11,940 nt of DNA from Clostridiales bacterium (GCA_003487955.1 DNNJ01000282.1:1-11940); one strand, 5' to 3'; shown: positions 1 to 8,381, counted from the first letter of the stretch. Made by a program: numbers and translations. The notes: generated by a model not told the origin, from the sequence alone.

Positions 1-246
1 GACGAATACCTCTGGAGAAACGGCCTGATCGCATTTAATAATAAACAGTTAGAAGAGATTCTTTTATCCCTCGAAAAATATTTCGATATAAAAATTCAAA
101 TCGATTCGAAAAAGTTACCGCAACACACATACACTGGAAAATTCCGTCAATCCGACGGTGTTGATTATGCATTGCGGGTGCTGCAAAGAAGCATCCGGTT
201 CACTTACGAAAGAAACGAAGAAACAGGAACAATTTATATAAGATAA
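1..246 (+). CDS. FecR-family anti-sigma factor, C-terminal end (5' truncated by window)
   Basis: The first reading frame is open from base 1 to a TAA at 244-246 and encodes the last 81 residues of a longer protein. The sequence resembles the C-terminal domain (DUF4974 type) of Bacteroidota FecR proteins: an aromatic-rich start (EYLWRNGLIAFNN), a segment of the 'LEEILLSLEKYFDIKIQID' type, then a 'YTGKFRQSDGVDYALRVL' strand-helix unit, ending in a beta strand (TIYIR). In this family the N-terminus binds an ECF sigma factor in the cytoplasm, one helix crosses the inner membrane, and this periplasmic end receives the signal from the STN domain of a TonB-dependent transporter. The next gene is such a transporter with an STN domain, which supports the call. 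The sigma factor is expected upstream, outside the window. The kinase-like or membrane parts of the protein cannot be seen here. Confidence 0.88.
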   Translation, partial: DEYLWRNGLIAFNNKQLEEILLSLEKYFDIKIQIDSKKLPQHTYTGKFRQSDGVDYALRVLQRSIRFTYERNEETGTIYIR

Positions 247-391
247 CACACCACTACACGAACTATCTAGTTTATTTTTCAAAGTGGCAAAAGGATTTCA
301 CTACAGAGTTCTTTGATATTCGTTTCTTTAAATAAAAAATAGTCCTATAAGCTGATTGTCAACAGATAATGGTCAGGTTTGTTGGATTAGC

Positions 392-441
392 CGCTGGGCA
401 TTAGGGGTGAATCTTCTTGCCCAGAAGTCACCCTTCCAGCG
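392..441 (+). ncRNA. Long imperfect hairpin in the susC leader
   Basis: Three consecutive stems nest around one loop. CGCTGG (392-397) pairs with CCAGCG (436-441). AGGGGTGA (403-410) pairs with TCACCCTT (428-435), including one G-T pair. CTTCT (413-417) pairs with AGAAG (423-427) around a five-base loop, TGCCC. The unpaired bases (398-402 and 411-412) lie only on the 5' side. There are 19 pairs in total. A competing pairing, CTGGGC (394-399) with GCCCAG (419-424), is also possible, so the RNA could switch between two folds. No U-run follows, so it is not a simple terminator. Whether it is a leader element, part of a small RNA or a DNA-level site is not known. Confidence 0.55.
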
Positions 442-612
442 ATCAACGCATCTTAGGGATTGAAGAACTGTACAACACTTTTATTGTGATGGAACTGACA
501 TAAAAAATACAAGCAATTAACTTGTCCTTGATCGGACACAAATGATAAACATACAAAAAAACACACGCCTATGAGATAAAATGAATTACCAAGATCACCT
601 GAAAACATAAAC

Positions 613-636
613 CGGCAAGCGCTGCAACGCTCGCCG
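613..636 (+). promoter_or_regulatory. Hairpin in the 5' leader of the susC-like gene
   Basis: CGGCAAGCG (613-621) pairs with CGCTCGCCG (628-636) with one A-C mismatch and a six-base loop (CTGCAA). It ends 66 bases before the susC-like start codon, so it is probably in the untranslated leader. The bases after it (ATTATTCGTTTTCG) contain some T but no clean run, so it could be a weak attenuator or a structure that protects the mRNA. The function is inferred from position only. Confidence 0.45.
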
Positions 637-702
637 ATTATTCGTTTTCGTCAACACAACCAAGAAATATTCAATGTATTAACTAAAAACAATTACAAAT
701 GT

Positions 703-3700
703 ATGAAGAAAAACAACTCATTGGGTAATAAATTATCCGAAAAAGTACCCATTAAACAATTTTTATTAATTATGCGAACAACCTTTATTCTATTATTTAC
801 ATGTGTTTTTTGCTCTATGGCGGAATTGGGTTATACTCAAAATGCCACGGTGACAATTAATAAAAGGAATGTTATACTTAAGGAAGTATTGAACGAAATT
901 GAAAGTCAAACCGATTATCTATTTATATACAGTAGCGAGGTAAACACCGACGTAAAGGTATCGGTAAGAGTCAAAGAAAAAGCTGTGTCTGAGCTTCTAA
1001 ACTCTTTGTTAAACAAAGATATTGACTATTCTATGGAGGGTAACCATATTTTACTATCAAGTAGCAATAAGACAGAAAATAAGTCAAAGAATACATCAAC
1101 CTCGATTATTCAACAACAAAAGAAACAGATCACCGGTACTTTAGTTGATGTTTCTGGCGATCCTATTATCGGAGCAAATATAATTGAGCAAGGGACTACA
1201 AACGGAACTGTAACGGATATTGATGGAAAATTTTCTTTAAGTGTTGAAAATAATGCAGCCATCCGTATTTCTTATATTGGCTACTTAGAGCAGATAATTA
1301 ACACATCTAATCAATTAACGTTCAATATTGTTTTACAGGAAGACACCCAAACACTGGATGAAGTAATTGTTGTTGGTTATGGAACTCAAAGAAAAGTAAA
1401 TTTAACAGGATCTGTCACAACTGTCTCTCAAGATATTCTTACAAAGCGAAACGCCACTCAAACATCTCAGTTATTACAAGGGGCATCAAGTGGTATTACT
1501 GTCACTCAAAGTTCCGGAAAACCTGGAGCAGATGGCGCTAGTGTCTTAATAAGGGGTAGTGGTACTTTTAGTGGAGCAGGAAATAATCCATTGGTTTTAA
1601 TAGATGGGGTACCTGGTTCTTTGAATTCAGTATCTCCTAATGATATTGAAAGTATATCTATATTAAAAGATGCGTCTTCAGCAGCAATCTATGGCTCTCG
1701 CGCCGCTAATGGTGTGATTTTGGTTACTACTAAGGTTGGAACTGATAAATTAAATGTTAACTATGAGTTTTATGTTGGCCAACAAAAACCATCAGCATTG
1801 CCAAAATATGTTGACTCATGGACTTATGCAGAGATGTTGAATGAAGCAAGAAATAATATTGGCTTAGGAGATCATTATACTCAAGATGAAATCAAGAAGT
1901 TTAAATCTCAGGAGGCCCCTTATGAATATCCTAATACAAAACATCTTGAGAATTTTTTCAACTCTGGAAACGGTTTACAAACAAAACATAACCTGTCATT
2001 AAGTGGTAAGGATGGAAGGACTCAATATTATGTCTCATTAGGTTACTTAGCACAAAATGGTTTGATAAAAAAAGTTGATCTTGATAGATATGATATCAGA
2101 TTGAACTTAACAAGTGCATTAAAAGATAATTTGACTTTAAGTGCTAAAATGTATTCAAATCACTCATTAAGAAATGAACCTGCTCAATTATCAGAAGGGC
2201 AAAACAGAGATATGGGAAACATAATGAGATGGGCAACTGCAATCCCGGCAACAATCCCCGGAAAACTACCTGATGGTACCTACGGGACATATATGGGATT
2301 TGCTGTTGCTGAAGCAGCTTTAGAAACAGATTCCCATCGAAAATTCAAGAACTCTTTTTTTAACACTAACATGTCATTAGAATGGGATATAGTAAAATCT
2401 TTAAAGTGGACAAACAGAGTATCCTACAATTGGGGCTATAACAGGGATGATTTATTTGGTGCGGCATATCCTTGGACTTCACCGGGTTTAGTTGAAACAA
2501 GAGTATCAAAACTCACTGTAAACTCTAATACATCAAGCAATTTAAATCTGGAGTCTTTCTTTGATTTCAATAAAATATTCAATAATAACCATAATGTTCA
2601 CTTATTAGCAGGATTTTCAAGCATTACAGATTATTACGAAAGCATAGGTGCCTTTCGAGAAAATTTCCCAAGCACAAAATTACATGTACTAGACGCGGCT
2701 TCAACCGAAAATGATGATAACTGGGGAGGGGCATCAACTGTTAAATTACTTTCATTTTTTGGTAGAGCTAATTACATATACAAAGAAAAATATCTTGTAG
2801 AAGGGAATCTTAGATATGATGGATCTTCACGTTTTCCAAAGAGTGGAAGATTTGGATTATTTCCCTCTTTATCTGGAGGTTGGATAGTATCAAATGAAGA
2901 CTTCTTTAATTCCTCCTGGATAGATTTTCTTAAATTAAGAACTTCTTATGGTGTCTTAGGTAATCAACAAATTGGTAATTATCCCTACCAGAAAACTCTT
3001 AATTTAGGTCAATCATATCCATATGGATCACCTGAAAAATTAATGCCTGGTATTGCCTTGACGACGTTACCGTTCCAGAATATTTCTTGGGAATCAATTG
3101 CGGTATTTGATCAGGGATTAGATGTTAATTTGTTTGATAATAAAGTTAGTTTGAGTGTTGAACATTACAATAGGCAGACAACTGGGATACTTTATAATTT
3201 AACAGTATCAAGTGTCTTGGGTATGGGTGTTTCTTCACAAAATGCTGGTGAAGTTCAAAATAGGGGCTGGGATTTTCAATTGAATTTAAGAAATTCAATA
3301 AATAAGTTTTCATATGAGATTCAAGGTAATTTTTCATATAACAGAAACAAGGTTGTTTCCTTAGCAGGTGTCGATTATGATATAAGCAAAGGCCTTTTTG
3401 TTGGGAAACCATTAGGGTCCATTTATGGTTACAAAACAGATGGCCTGTTTGTTGATCAGAATGATATTAATAATTATGCCACACAAAATTACACAGCTGC
3501 TCCCGGCCTTATAAGATACAAAGATATTAGCGGTCCCGATGGAACTCCTGACGGAATAATTGATGCGGCATATGATCGAACGGTTATTGGCAACTCTATT
3601 CCCAAATACACGTTTGGATTAAATTTACAGGCCGATTATAATAATTTTGATTTATTTGTTCAATTTCAAGGTCTGGCAGGATATCAAAAACGCATAGACG

Positions 3701-4098
3701 GATTAAGATTTGCATTACACAATAATGGAAACATTGAACAATGGCATGTTGATAATAGATGGACTACGGAAAATCCAAATAAAAATGCAAAATATCCGAG
3801 ATTAACACCCCTTGGATCAACACCAGAACCACCGTTTGGCCCTGATTCCGAGTACTGGTTACAAGATGCTAGCTTTGTTCGTCTTAAAACACTACAATTA
3901 GGATACAGTATTCCTAAACAGTATTTGGATAAATTATCCATTAACCGATTAAGATTTTATGTTAGCGGACAAAATTTATTCACATTCAGTCATTATGTTG
4001 AAGGATGGGATCCGGAAATGAGTAATGAAGGGTATGCTGGCTCAAGTTATTATCCTATTACAAAGATGTGGCTTTTTGGATGTAATATTAACTTTTAA
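703..4098 (+). CDS. SusC/RagA-family TonB-dependent transporter with N-terminal STN signalling domain
   Basis: Outer-membrane transporter that takes up oligosaccharides under its SusD lid, powered by TonB. The 1131 residues follow the family order: a hydrophobic export signal (about 25-44, 'FILLFTCVF' core), an STN domain (about 48-120), a carboxypeptidase-regulatory-like beta domain (about 143-215, starting ITGTLVDVSGDPIIGANI), the conserved DEVIVVGYG segment (219-227), the plug (to about 346, with VLIRGSG, PLVLIDGVPG and AAIYGSRAANGVILVTTK), and a long beta barrel ending in a terminal phenylalanine (NINF). The STN domain is absent from many SusC proteins; where present it normally contacts a FecR anti-sigma factor, and a FecR end lies directly upstream. 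The ATG at 703 gives a basic N-terminus; the other nearby ATG at 699 is out of frame. The N-terminal extension before the hydrophobic core is rather long. The gene is visibly more A/T-rich than the fucosidase gene downstream. The glycan cannot be read from the sequence. Confidence 0.97.
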   Translation: MKKNNSLGNKLSEKVPIKQFLLIMRTTFILLFTCVFCSMAELGYTQNATVTINKRNVILKEVLNEIESQTDYLFIYSSEVNTDVKVSVRVKEKAVSELLNSLLNKDIDYSMEGNHILLSSSNKTENKSKNTSTSIIQQQKKQITGTLVDVSGDPIIGANIIEQGTTNGTVTDIDGKFSLSVENNAAIRISYIGYLEQIINTSNQLTFNIVLQEDTQTLDEVIVVGYGTQRKVNLTGSVTTVSQDILTKRNATQTSQLLQGASSGITVTQSSGKPGADGASVLIRGSGTFSGAGNNPLVLIDGVPGSLNSVSPNDIESISILKDASSAAIYGSRAANGVILVTTKVGTDKLNVNYEFYVGQQKPSALPKYVDSWTYAEMLNEARNNIGLGDHYTQDEIKKFKSQEAPYEYPNTKHLENFFNSGNGLQTKHNLSLSGKDGRTQYYVSLGYLAQNGLIKKVDLDRYDIRLNLTSALKDNLTLSAKMYSNHSLRNEPAQLSEGQNRDMGNIMRWATAIPATIPGKLPDGTYGTYMGFAVAEAALETDSHRKFKNSFFNTNMSLEWDIVKSLKWTNRVSYNWGYNRDDLFGAAYPWTSPGLVETRVSKLTVNSNTSSNLNLESFFDFNKIFNNNHNVHLLAGFSSITDYYESIGAFRENFPSTKLHVLDAASTENDDNWGGASTVKLLSFFGRANYIYKEKYLVEGNLRYDGSSRFPKSGRFGLFPSLSGGWIVSNEDFFNSSWIDFLKLRTSYGVLGNQQIGNYPYQKTLNLGQSYPYGSPEKLMPGIALTTLPFQNISWESIAVFDQGLDVNLFDNKVSLSVEHYNRQTTGILYNLTVSSVLGMGVSSQNAGEVQNRGWDFQLNLRNSINKFSYEIQGNFSYNRNKVVSLAGVDYDISKGLFVGKPLGSIYGYKTDGLFVDQNDINNYATQNYTAAPGLIRYKDISGPDGTPDGIIDAAYDRTVIGNSIPKYTFGLNLQADYNNFDLFVQFQGLAGYQKRIDGLRFALHNNGNIEQWHVDNRWTTENPNKNAKYPRLTPLGSTPEPPFGPDSEYWLQDASFVRLKTLQLGYSIPKQYLDKLSINRLRFYVSGQNLFTFSHYVEGWDPEMSNEGYAGSSYYPITKMWLFGCNINF

Positions 4099-4109
4099 AA
4101 TTTAGAACA

Positions 4110-5723
4110 ATGATATATAATAAACTAAATAAATTTTCCTTTATTTTATTTTGCCTGATTTTTATTGTAGGATGTGATAATTTTTTGGAAGAAAATCCGA
4201 CTAGTCAGTTGAGCGAAGTAACATTTTGGAATACAGAGGATGATGCCATCAGAGCAATTACCGCTTGTTATAGACCTAATACATGGAATGGCTGGTGGAA
4301 TGATTTTGACGGTAGGAACATTGCGGGTATTAAATTTGAAGCATGGACAGATCTTCTATCAAACAAAGAACTTGGATCAGGGTATCCAATTGGAGGTATT
4401 GAGCCGACAAACAGTCAAATCAGTGCCATGTGGAGTCAAAATTATATTGTAATTGCAAGAACTAACTATTTTCTCGAAAATATAGAGAAAGTAAAAATGG
4501 ATGATAATGCTAAACAATCGTTAATTGGTGAAGCGAGATTTTTAAGAGCTTATAGTTATTTCTGGCTTTCTCAATTATATGGAAATATTCCTCTAATTGA
4601 CAAAACGCTAACTTTTGATGAAGCAAATAGTGTAACCCAGTCACCGAAATCAGCTGTAGTGGATTTTGCTATTAATGATTTAAATTTTGCCATTGAAAAA
4701 CTGCCAGTGAAAAGAGGTTCGTCAGAAAAAGGAAGAGCAGAAAAGGGAGCTGCTCTTGCATTAAAAGGAAGATTTTTAATGGCTGATAAGAAATGGACAG
4801 AAGCTGCAACAGTTTACGAAACATTAATAAACCTAAACAGATACACTATTGACCCACGTTTTAAAAAACTCTTCGAGGATGAAGGAGACGACAGTGACGA
4901 AATTATTTTTGCAAGAAAATATATTGAAAATCAACAAGGCGAACCCTTCACTCAACAAGCCTGTAAACCAGGCTGGTATGGAGGTTATTCTCAATTTAGT
5001 TTTATGAAAAACTTTATTGAGATGTTTCCTATGATTGATGGGAAATCAATCAAAGATTCACCATTATATGATCCTCAAAAACCCTTCGAGAATAGGGACC
5101 CCCGTCTTTATGCAACTGTACTTTTACCTGATTATTCATCAGTGAATGGAAAAATCTATGTTGGACATCCCGACTCAACAGGACAAACCGGCCCCGGATT
5201 AACAGGTTATGGGATTAATAAAACATGGGATCATAACTTTTCCGGAAATGTTTGGGCCTACGGAGGTGATTATATCTTAATTAGATATCCAGAAGTACTT
5301 TTAAGTTATCTTGAATGTAAAATAGAGAGTGGTGCTACTATTTCTCAAGACTTACTTGACAAAACAATCAATCAGTTAAGGGGAAGAGAAGAAGTCAACA
5401 TTGGAAATGTTTCTGAAACTGACCCTATTAAACTGAAAGAAATAGTTAAAAATGAGAGAGGCATTGAATTAGCCATGGAGGGTGGAATAAGATATTTAGA
5501 TTTAATCAGATGGAAAGAAGGAGTCCAAAAACTAAATAGAAAGTTCTATGGAATGAAGATTACTGATAACCCCGGCAGTTATACCGGTAAATATGTATTG
5601 GATTCTGAAGGTAATATTTTTATACAAGAACGAATGTTCAAGGAACATAATTATTTATGGCCTATTCCTCAATCAGAACTCGATATCAATAATAATTTAA
5701 AACAAAATCCTGGATATAATTAA
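4110..5723 (+). CDS. SusD/RagB-family surface glycan-binding lipoprotein
   Basis: Outer-membrane lipoprotein that binds glycan at the cell surface and closes over the partner SusC transporter. A short signal ends in a lipobox (FIVGC) with the lipidated cysteine at residue 22, followed by DNFLEENP; acidic residues after the cysteine fit the surface-export signal of Bacteroidota lipoproteins. The typical SusD helix-repeat segment is present (ARFLRAYSYFWL, about 142-153, then QLYGNIPLI). Near the C-terminus lies the family segment ERGIELAMEGGIRYLDLIRW (about 449-468), and the protein ends in QNPGYN, as many SusD proteins do. Its 537 residues are a usual length. It begins 11 bases after the SusC stop, so the two are co-transcribed. 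Tryptophans close to the mature N-terminus (TWNGWWNDF) could contribute to sugar binding, but this is only a guess. The ligand is unknown. Confidence 0.96.
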   Translation: MIYNKLNKFSFILFCLIFIVGCDNFLEENPTSQLSEVTFWNTEDDAIRAITACYRPNTWNGWWNDFDGRNIAGIKFEAWTDLLSNKELGSGYPIGGIEPTNSQISAMWSQNYIVIARTNYFLENIEKVKMDDNAKQSLIGEARFLRAYSYFWLSQLYGNIPLIDKTLTFDEANSVTQSPKSAVVDFAINDLNFAIEKLPVKRGSSEKGRAEKGAALALKGRFLMADKKWTEAATVYETLINLNRYTIDPRFKKLFEDEGDDSDEIIFARKYIENQQGEPFTQQACKPGWYGGYSQFSFMKNFIEMFPMIDGKSIKDSPLYDPQKPFENRDPRLYATVLLPDYSSVNGKIYVGHPDSTGQTGPGLTGYGINKTWDHNFSGNVWAYGGDYILIRYPEVLLSYLECKIESGATISQDLLDKTINQLRGREEVNIGNVSETDPIKLKEIVKNERGIELAMEGGIRYLDLIRWKEGVQKLNRKFYGMKITDNPGSYTGKYVLDSEGNIFIQERMFKEHNYLWPIPQSELDINNNLKQNPGYN

Positions 5724-5739
5724 TAAATCAGGTTAATAA

Positions 5740-5778
5740 ATTGCGGGGGATTTATTGAAAAAATTCCCCTGCAATTTT
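5740..5778 (+). terminator. Terminator-like hairpin between susD and the enzyme genes
   Basis: ATTGC-G-GGGG-A (5740-5750) pairs with T-CCCC-T-GCAAT (5765-5775), eleven pairs including one G-T, and the loop can close further with two T-A pairs. The 3' arm runs into TTTT (5775-5778) followed by AATAT. It sits 16 bases after the SusD stop and 25 bases before the fucosidase start. Because the downstream genes continue on the same strand with no clear new promoter, it probably acts as a partial terminator or as an mRNA 3'-end stabiliser, giving more SusCD than enzyme. This is inference from structure and position. Confidence 0.7.
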
Positions 5779-5803
5779 AATATGCAAAAAGACAAATTAG
5801 ATT

Positions 5804-7276
5804 ATGAAAAAGTTATTTTTTCTCACCATACTCTTCTTCCCTACACTTTTCATGTTTGCACAACAGCCTGTTGAACAGCCTGATGCCGATGGACGAGTAA
5901 TAATTGGCAGAGCCGGCACGCATCACTGGCGCCCCTATATGGCCAATGCAGATTTATCTGACTACCATCATGCTTCTGAAGAAGTGCTGGAGCAGTTCAG
6001 GGATATGAAATATGGATTGCGGATCCATTGGGGTATTTATTCAATTGTCCAGGGAAGGGAGTCATGGGTAATAAAGGAGAATGAGGAGAACTCGCTGTCA
6101 TATCAGGGGTTTTATCATGATTTATATAAAGGATGGTATCCGGAAGCTTTTGACGCCGACAAGTGGACGAACATGATGGTCGATAATGGATTCAAGTTTT
6201 TCACCTTTACAACAAAGCATCATGATGGTTTTTCGATGTATGACACGAAAACCGTGATAAAAAACAGGTTTGTTTTCAATGGTGAAAATGCCGGGGTCAT
6301 AGAGCCGGCCAACATACATTATAGCATAATGGAAACTCCGTTTGGCAGGGATATTACCGGAGAACTGGTAAAATCGGCAAAGCCTAAAGGATTGAAAATA
6401 GAACTCTATTATTCACACCCCGACTGGTATGACGCAGATTTTCGGTTTGACGAATGGAATCCTCAGTTAGACAAGAACTTCTCCCCTGAAAAAAATCCGG
6501 AGGAATGGGAGCGTTTTACAAAAAGACACAAGGAGCAGGTTAGAGAGTTGCTAACAAATTACGGGAAAATTGATATGATATCCTTCGATATGTGGCTTCC
6601 GGAATTTGCCTGGGGACACATGCAGGAGATGGTACGGATGGCAAGAGAGCTTCAGCCTGACTGCATGTTACGCTGGCGGGGAATTGGGAATTACGGCGAT
6701 TACCATACCCCCGAAAACTATATTCCGGGAGACGAAAGCCAGGGTACAATGGCATGGCAGGTCATCCATTGCTTAAGTACCCGGAATTATTTCGGATATG
6801 AGCCAAATCCACAATATTTAAGAGGTGGCGACTGGATCGTGTCAAAACTGATCGACATTGTTTCAAAAGGCGGAAACCTGATGGTCGGCGTTGGCCCGGA
6901 CCTGGCCGGAAATTGGCATCCTAAAGCACTGGAGTCTCTAGAATATGCAGGGAAATGGCTCAAAGTTAACGGTGAGGCCATATATGGAACCCGTCCGTGT
7001 AAAATAACGAAAGAAGGCAGTGTCTTTTACACAAGAAATAAAGATAATACGACCACTTACGCATTAATTGACGGATGGCCGGGAAAATCATTATTTGTTG
7101 ACCATATTCAGCCAGACAGACAATCTAAAATATTTTTACTGGGTTATAACAAACCGTTGACCTGGAAGAAAAACAAAACCGGAATATTGATAGAACTGCC
7201 TATGGAGCTGCAATCTGAAGAAAACAGGCCATGCAAACAAGCCTACGCTTTTAAAATCACCGGTTCTCAGAAGTAA
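5804..7276 (+). CDS. Exported GH29 alpha-L-fucosidase
   Basis: Retaining glycoside hydrolase expected to release alpha-linked L-fucose in the periplasm or at the cell surface. A signal peptide (about 1-20, ending FMFAQ, with no lipobox) is followed by the GH29 (alpha/beta)8 domain. Family landmarks are RIHWGIYS (H75-W76-G77), TKHHDGF (K138 to F143), ELLTNYGKIDMISFDMW with D262 as the predicted nucleophile, and HTPENYIPGDE with E304 as the predicted acid/base. The 42-residue spacing between D262 and E304 equals that of the Thermotoga maritima enzyme (D224 and E266), as far as I recall that protein. SKGGNLMVGVGPD and GEAIYGTRP follow, then a C-terminal beta domain (about 405-490). Departures from the common pattern are FDM in place of FDG and MAWQ where many members have WE. 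At 490 residues the length is normal and no extra binding module is seen. Linkage preference is not determinable; a related substrate such as a fucose-like sugar is possible. Confidence 0.93.
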   Translation: MKKLFFLTILFFPTLFMFAQQPVEQPDADGRVIIGRAGTHHWRPYMANADLSDYHHASEEVLEQFRDMKYGLRIHWGIYSIVQGRESWVIKENEENSLSYQGFYHDLYKGWYPEAFDADKWTNMMVDNGFKFFTFTTKHHDGFSMYDTKTVIKNRFVFNGENAGVIEPANIHYSIMETPFGRDITGELVKSAKPKGLKIELYYSHPDWYDADFRFDEWNPQLDKNFSPEKNPEEWERFTKRHKEQVRELLTNYGKIDMISFDMWLPEFAWGHMQEMVRMARELQPDCMLRWRGIGNYGDYHTPENYIPGDESQGTMAWQVIHCLSTRNYFGYEPNPQYLRGGDWIVSKLIDIVSKGGNLMVGVGPDLAGNWHPKALESLEYAGKWLKVNGEAIYGTRPCKITKEGSVFYTRNKDNTTTYALIDGWPGKSLFVDHIQPDRQSKIFLLGYNKPLTWKKNKTGILIELPMELQSEENRPCKQAYAFKITGSQK

Positions 7277-7284
7277 CTCAAAAA

Positions 7285-8331
7285 ATGGAAAGACGAAAAT
7301 GCAACAATTCAGGTCTTGAATTATCAGTATTAGGTACCGGATGCTGGACATTCGGAGGAGGTGAATATTGGGGGAGTCAAGATCAACAAGATGTCAACGA
7401 AGTTGTACGGGCATCAATCGACTTTGAAATCAATTATTTTGATACCGCAGAAGTTTATAACGAAGGGCGCAGCGAAACGTCTTTGGGCATGGCGATCTCC
7501 GGCATTCCAAGGAATAAATTCCTGATCGGTTCAAAGGTTAGTCCTTCAAACTGTTATAAAGATATATTAATAGAACACTGTGAAGCCTCTTTAAAAAGAC
7601 TAGGAACAGACTATATCGATATCTACATGATACACTGGCCCATACATCCGCATTCCATTAGGCATTTTACTTCGGACGTCAGAATAATCCAAAATCCACC
7701 GACAATTGATGAAGCTCTCGAGGATCTGATCAAGCTAAAGGAACAAGGAAAAATAAGATTTTTTGGAGTAAGCAACTTTAGTTCAAATCGTCTGAAAGAT
7801 TTTCCGCTCGAACAAGTTGCAGTCAACGAGTTACCATACAATCTTTTATGCAGGGCAATTGAATATGACACATTGGATATGTGCCAAAGACATGGAATCG
7901 GGGTCATAGGATACATGGCTCTTTTGCAGGGCATCTTGGCAGGCACATATCCAACTTTGGCTGAAGTGCCGTCATGGCGTAGACGAACACGTCATTTTAA
8001 TTGCAAGGGCACAAGAGAATGTCGTCATGGCGAGGCGGGTATAGAAGACGAAACTAATGAGGCCCTGACAGAAATACGGCGTATCAGCAAGGAAACCGGA
8101 ATCAAGATGAACGACCTGGCCATAAAATGGATATTGGCAAATCCGGCGATTACTTGTACACTTGCCGGATCAAGAAATGTAATACAGCTCAAAGAAAATA
8201 TTAAAGCAACTGAATTCGATCTGGACACCGAAATAAAAAAAGAGTTGGACAGGGTCACTTTTCCGGTAATGGAAAAATTAGGAAACCATTTTGATTATTA
8301 TGAAAGTGCGAATAACGACCGGACGGTATAA
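7285..8331 (+). CDS. Aldo/keto reductase, cytoplasmic
   Basis: NAD(P)H-dependent oxidoreductase of the aldo/keto reductase superfamily, probably acting on a sugar aldehyde or lactol. The 348 residues have no signal peptide, so the protein is cytoplasmic. The full catalytic tetrad is visible: D53 and Y58 in NYFDTAEVYNEGRSE, K84 in GSKVSP, and H117 in YMIHWP. FFGVSNFSSNRL and the C-terminal CTLAGSRNVIQLKENI are the usual strand and cofactor-binding segments. An insert-like arginine and histidine-rich stretch (WRRRTRHFNCKGTRECRHGE, about residues 231-250) lies near the active-site rim and could shape substrate choice. It starts 8 bases after the fucosidase stop, so the two genes are tightly coupled. 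Next to a fucosidase, oxidation of L-fucose, as known for some aldo/keto reductases of non-phosphorylative fucose breakdown, is a reasonable guess but is not shown by the sequence. Confidence 0.92.
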   Translation: MERRKCNNSGLELSVLGTGCWTFGGGEYWGSQDQQDVNEVVRASIDFEINYFDTAEVYNEGRSETSLGMAISGIPRNKFLIGSKVSPSNCYKDILIEHCEASLKRLGTDYIDIYMIHWPIHPHSIRHFTSDVRIIQNPPTIDEALEDLIKLKEQGKIRFFGVSNFSSNRLKDFPLEQVAVNELPYNLLCRAIEYDTLDMCQRHGIGVIGYMALLQGILAGTYPTLAEVPSWRRRTRHFNCKGTRECRHGEAGIEDETNEALTEIRRISKETGIKMNDLAIKWILANPAITCTLAGSRNVIQLKENIKATEFDLDTEIKKELDRVTFPVMEKLGNHFDYYESANNDRTV

Positions 8332-8381
8332 AACGCATACAATTTAACTCCTCTTATTTAAAAAAAGAGAGATTGATTATA

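Larger units (their letters stand above)
247..702. other. Intergenic leader between fecR and the susC-like gene
   Basis: About 456 bases without a convincing gene. I see no clear Bacteroides-type promoter (TTTG at -33 with TAnnTTTG at -7); the nearest partial match is CAGGTTTG at 374-381, with no proper partner upstream. This is compatible with transcription from an ECF sigma promoter whose consensus I cannot identify. The stretch holds two hairpins, listed separately, at 392-441 and 613-636. The part around 390-445 is richer in G+C than its surroundings. Short open frames here are interrupted by stops and show no recognisable protein family. Confidence 0.6.

Noticed and set aside
441-503. 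Short open frame ending ELYNTFIVMELT before a TAA, which looked like the end of a protein
   Set aside because: It has no start in frame after the TGA at 408-410, is about 30 codons long and matches no family I know. It may be a gene relic, but chance is as likely.
247-702. Insertion sequence remnant, CRISPR array or tRNA in the leader
   Set aside because: No terminal inverted repeats, no regular direct repeats and no cloverleaf with a CCA-compatible end were found by eye.
3146-3412. Minus-strand open frame of 88 codons inside the susC-like gene
   Set aside because: It lies wholly within a certain gene, has no family features, and is rich in Cys, His and Tyr in the way expected of an antisense shadow.
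7623-7946. Minus-strand open frame of 107 codons within the aldo/keto reductase gene
   Set aside because: It is opposite the conserved core of the reductase and its protein shows no domain; a shadow of the real gene.
8350-8372. CTCTT / AAGAG pairing before the double hydrolase gene as a terminator
   Set aside because: Only five pairs with a long A/T loop and no T-run on the coding strand.
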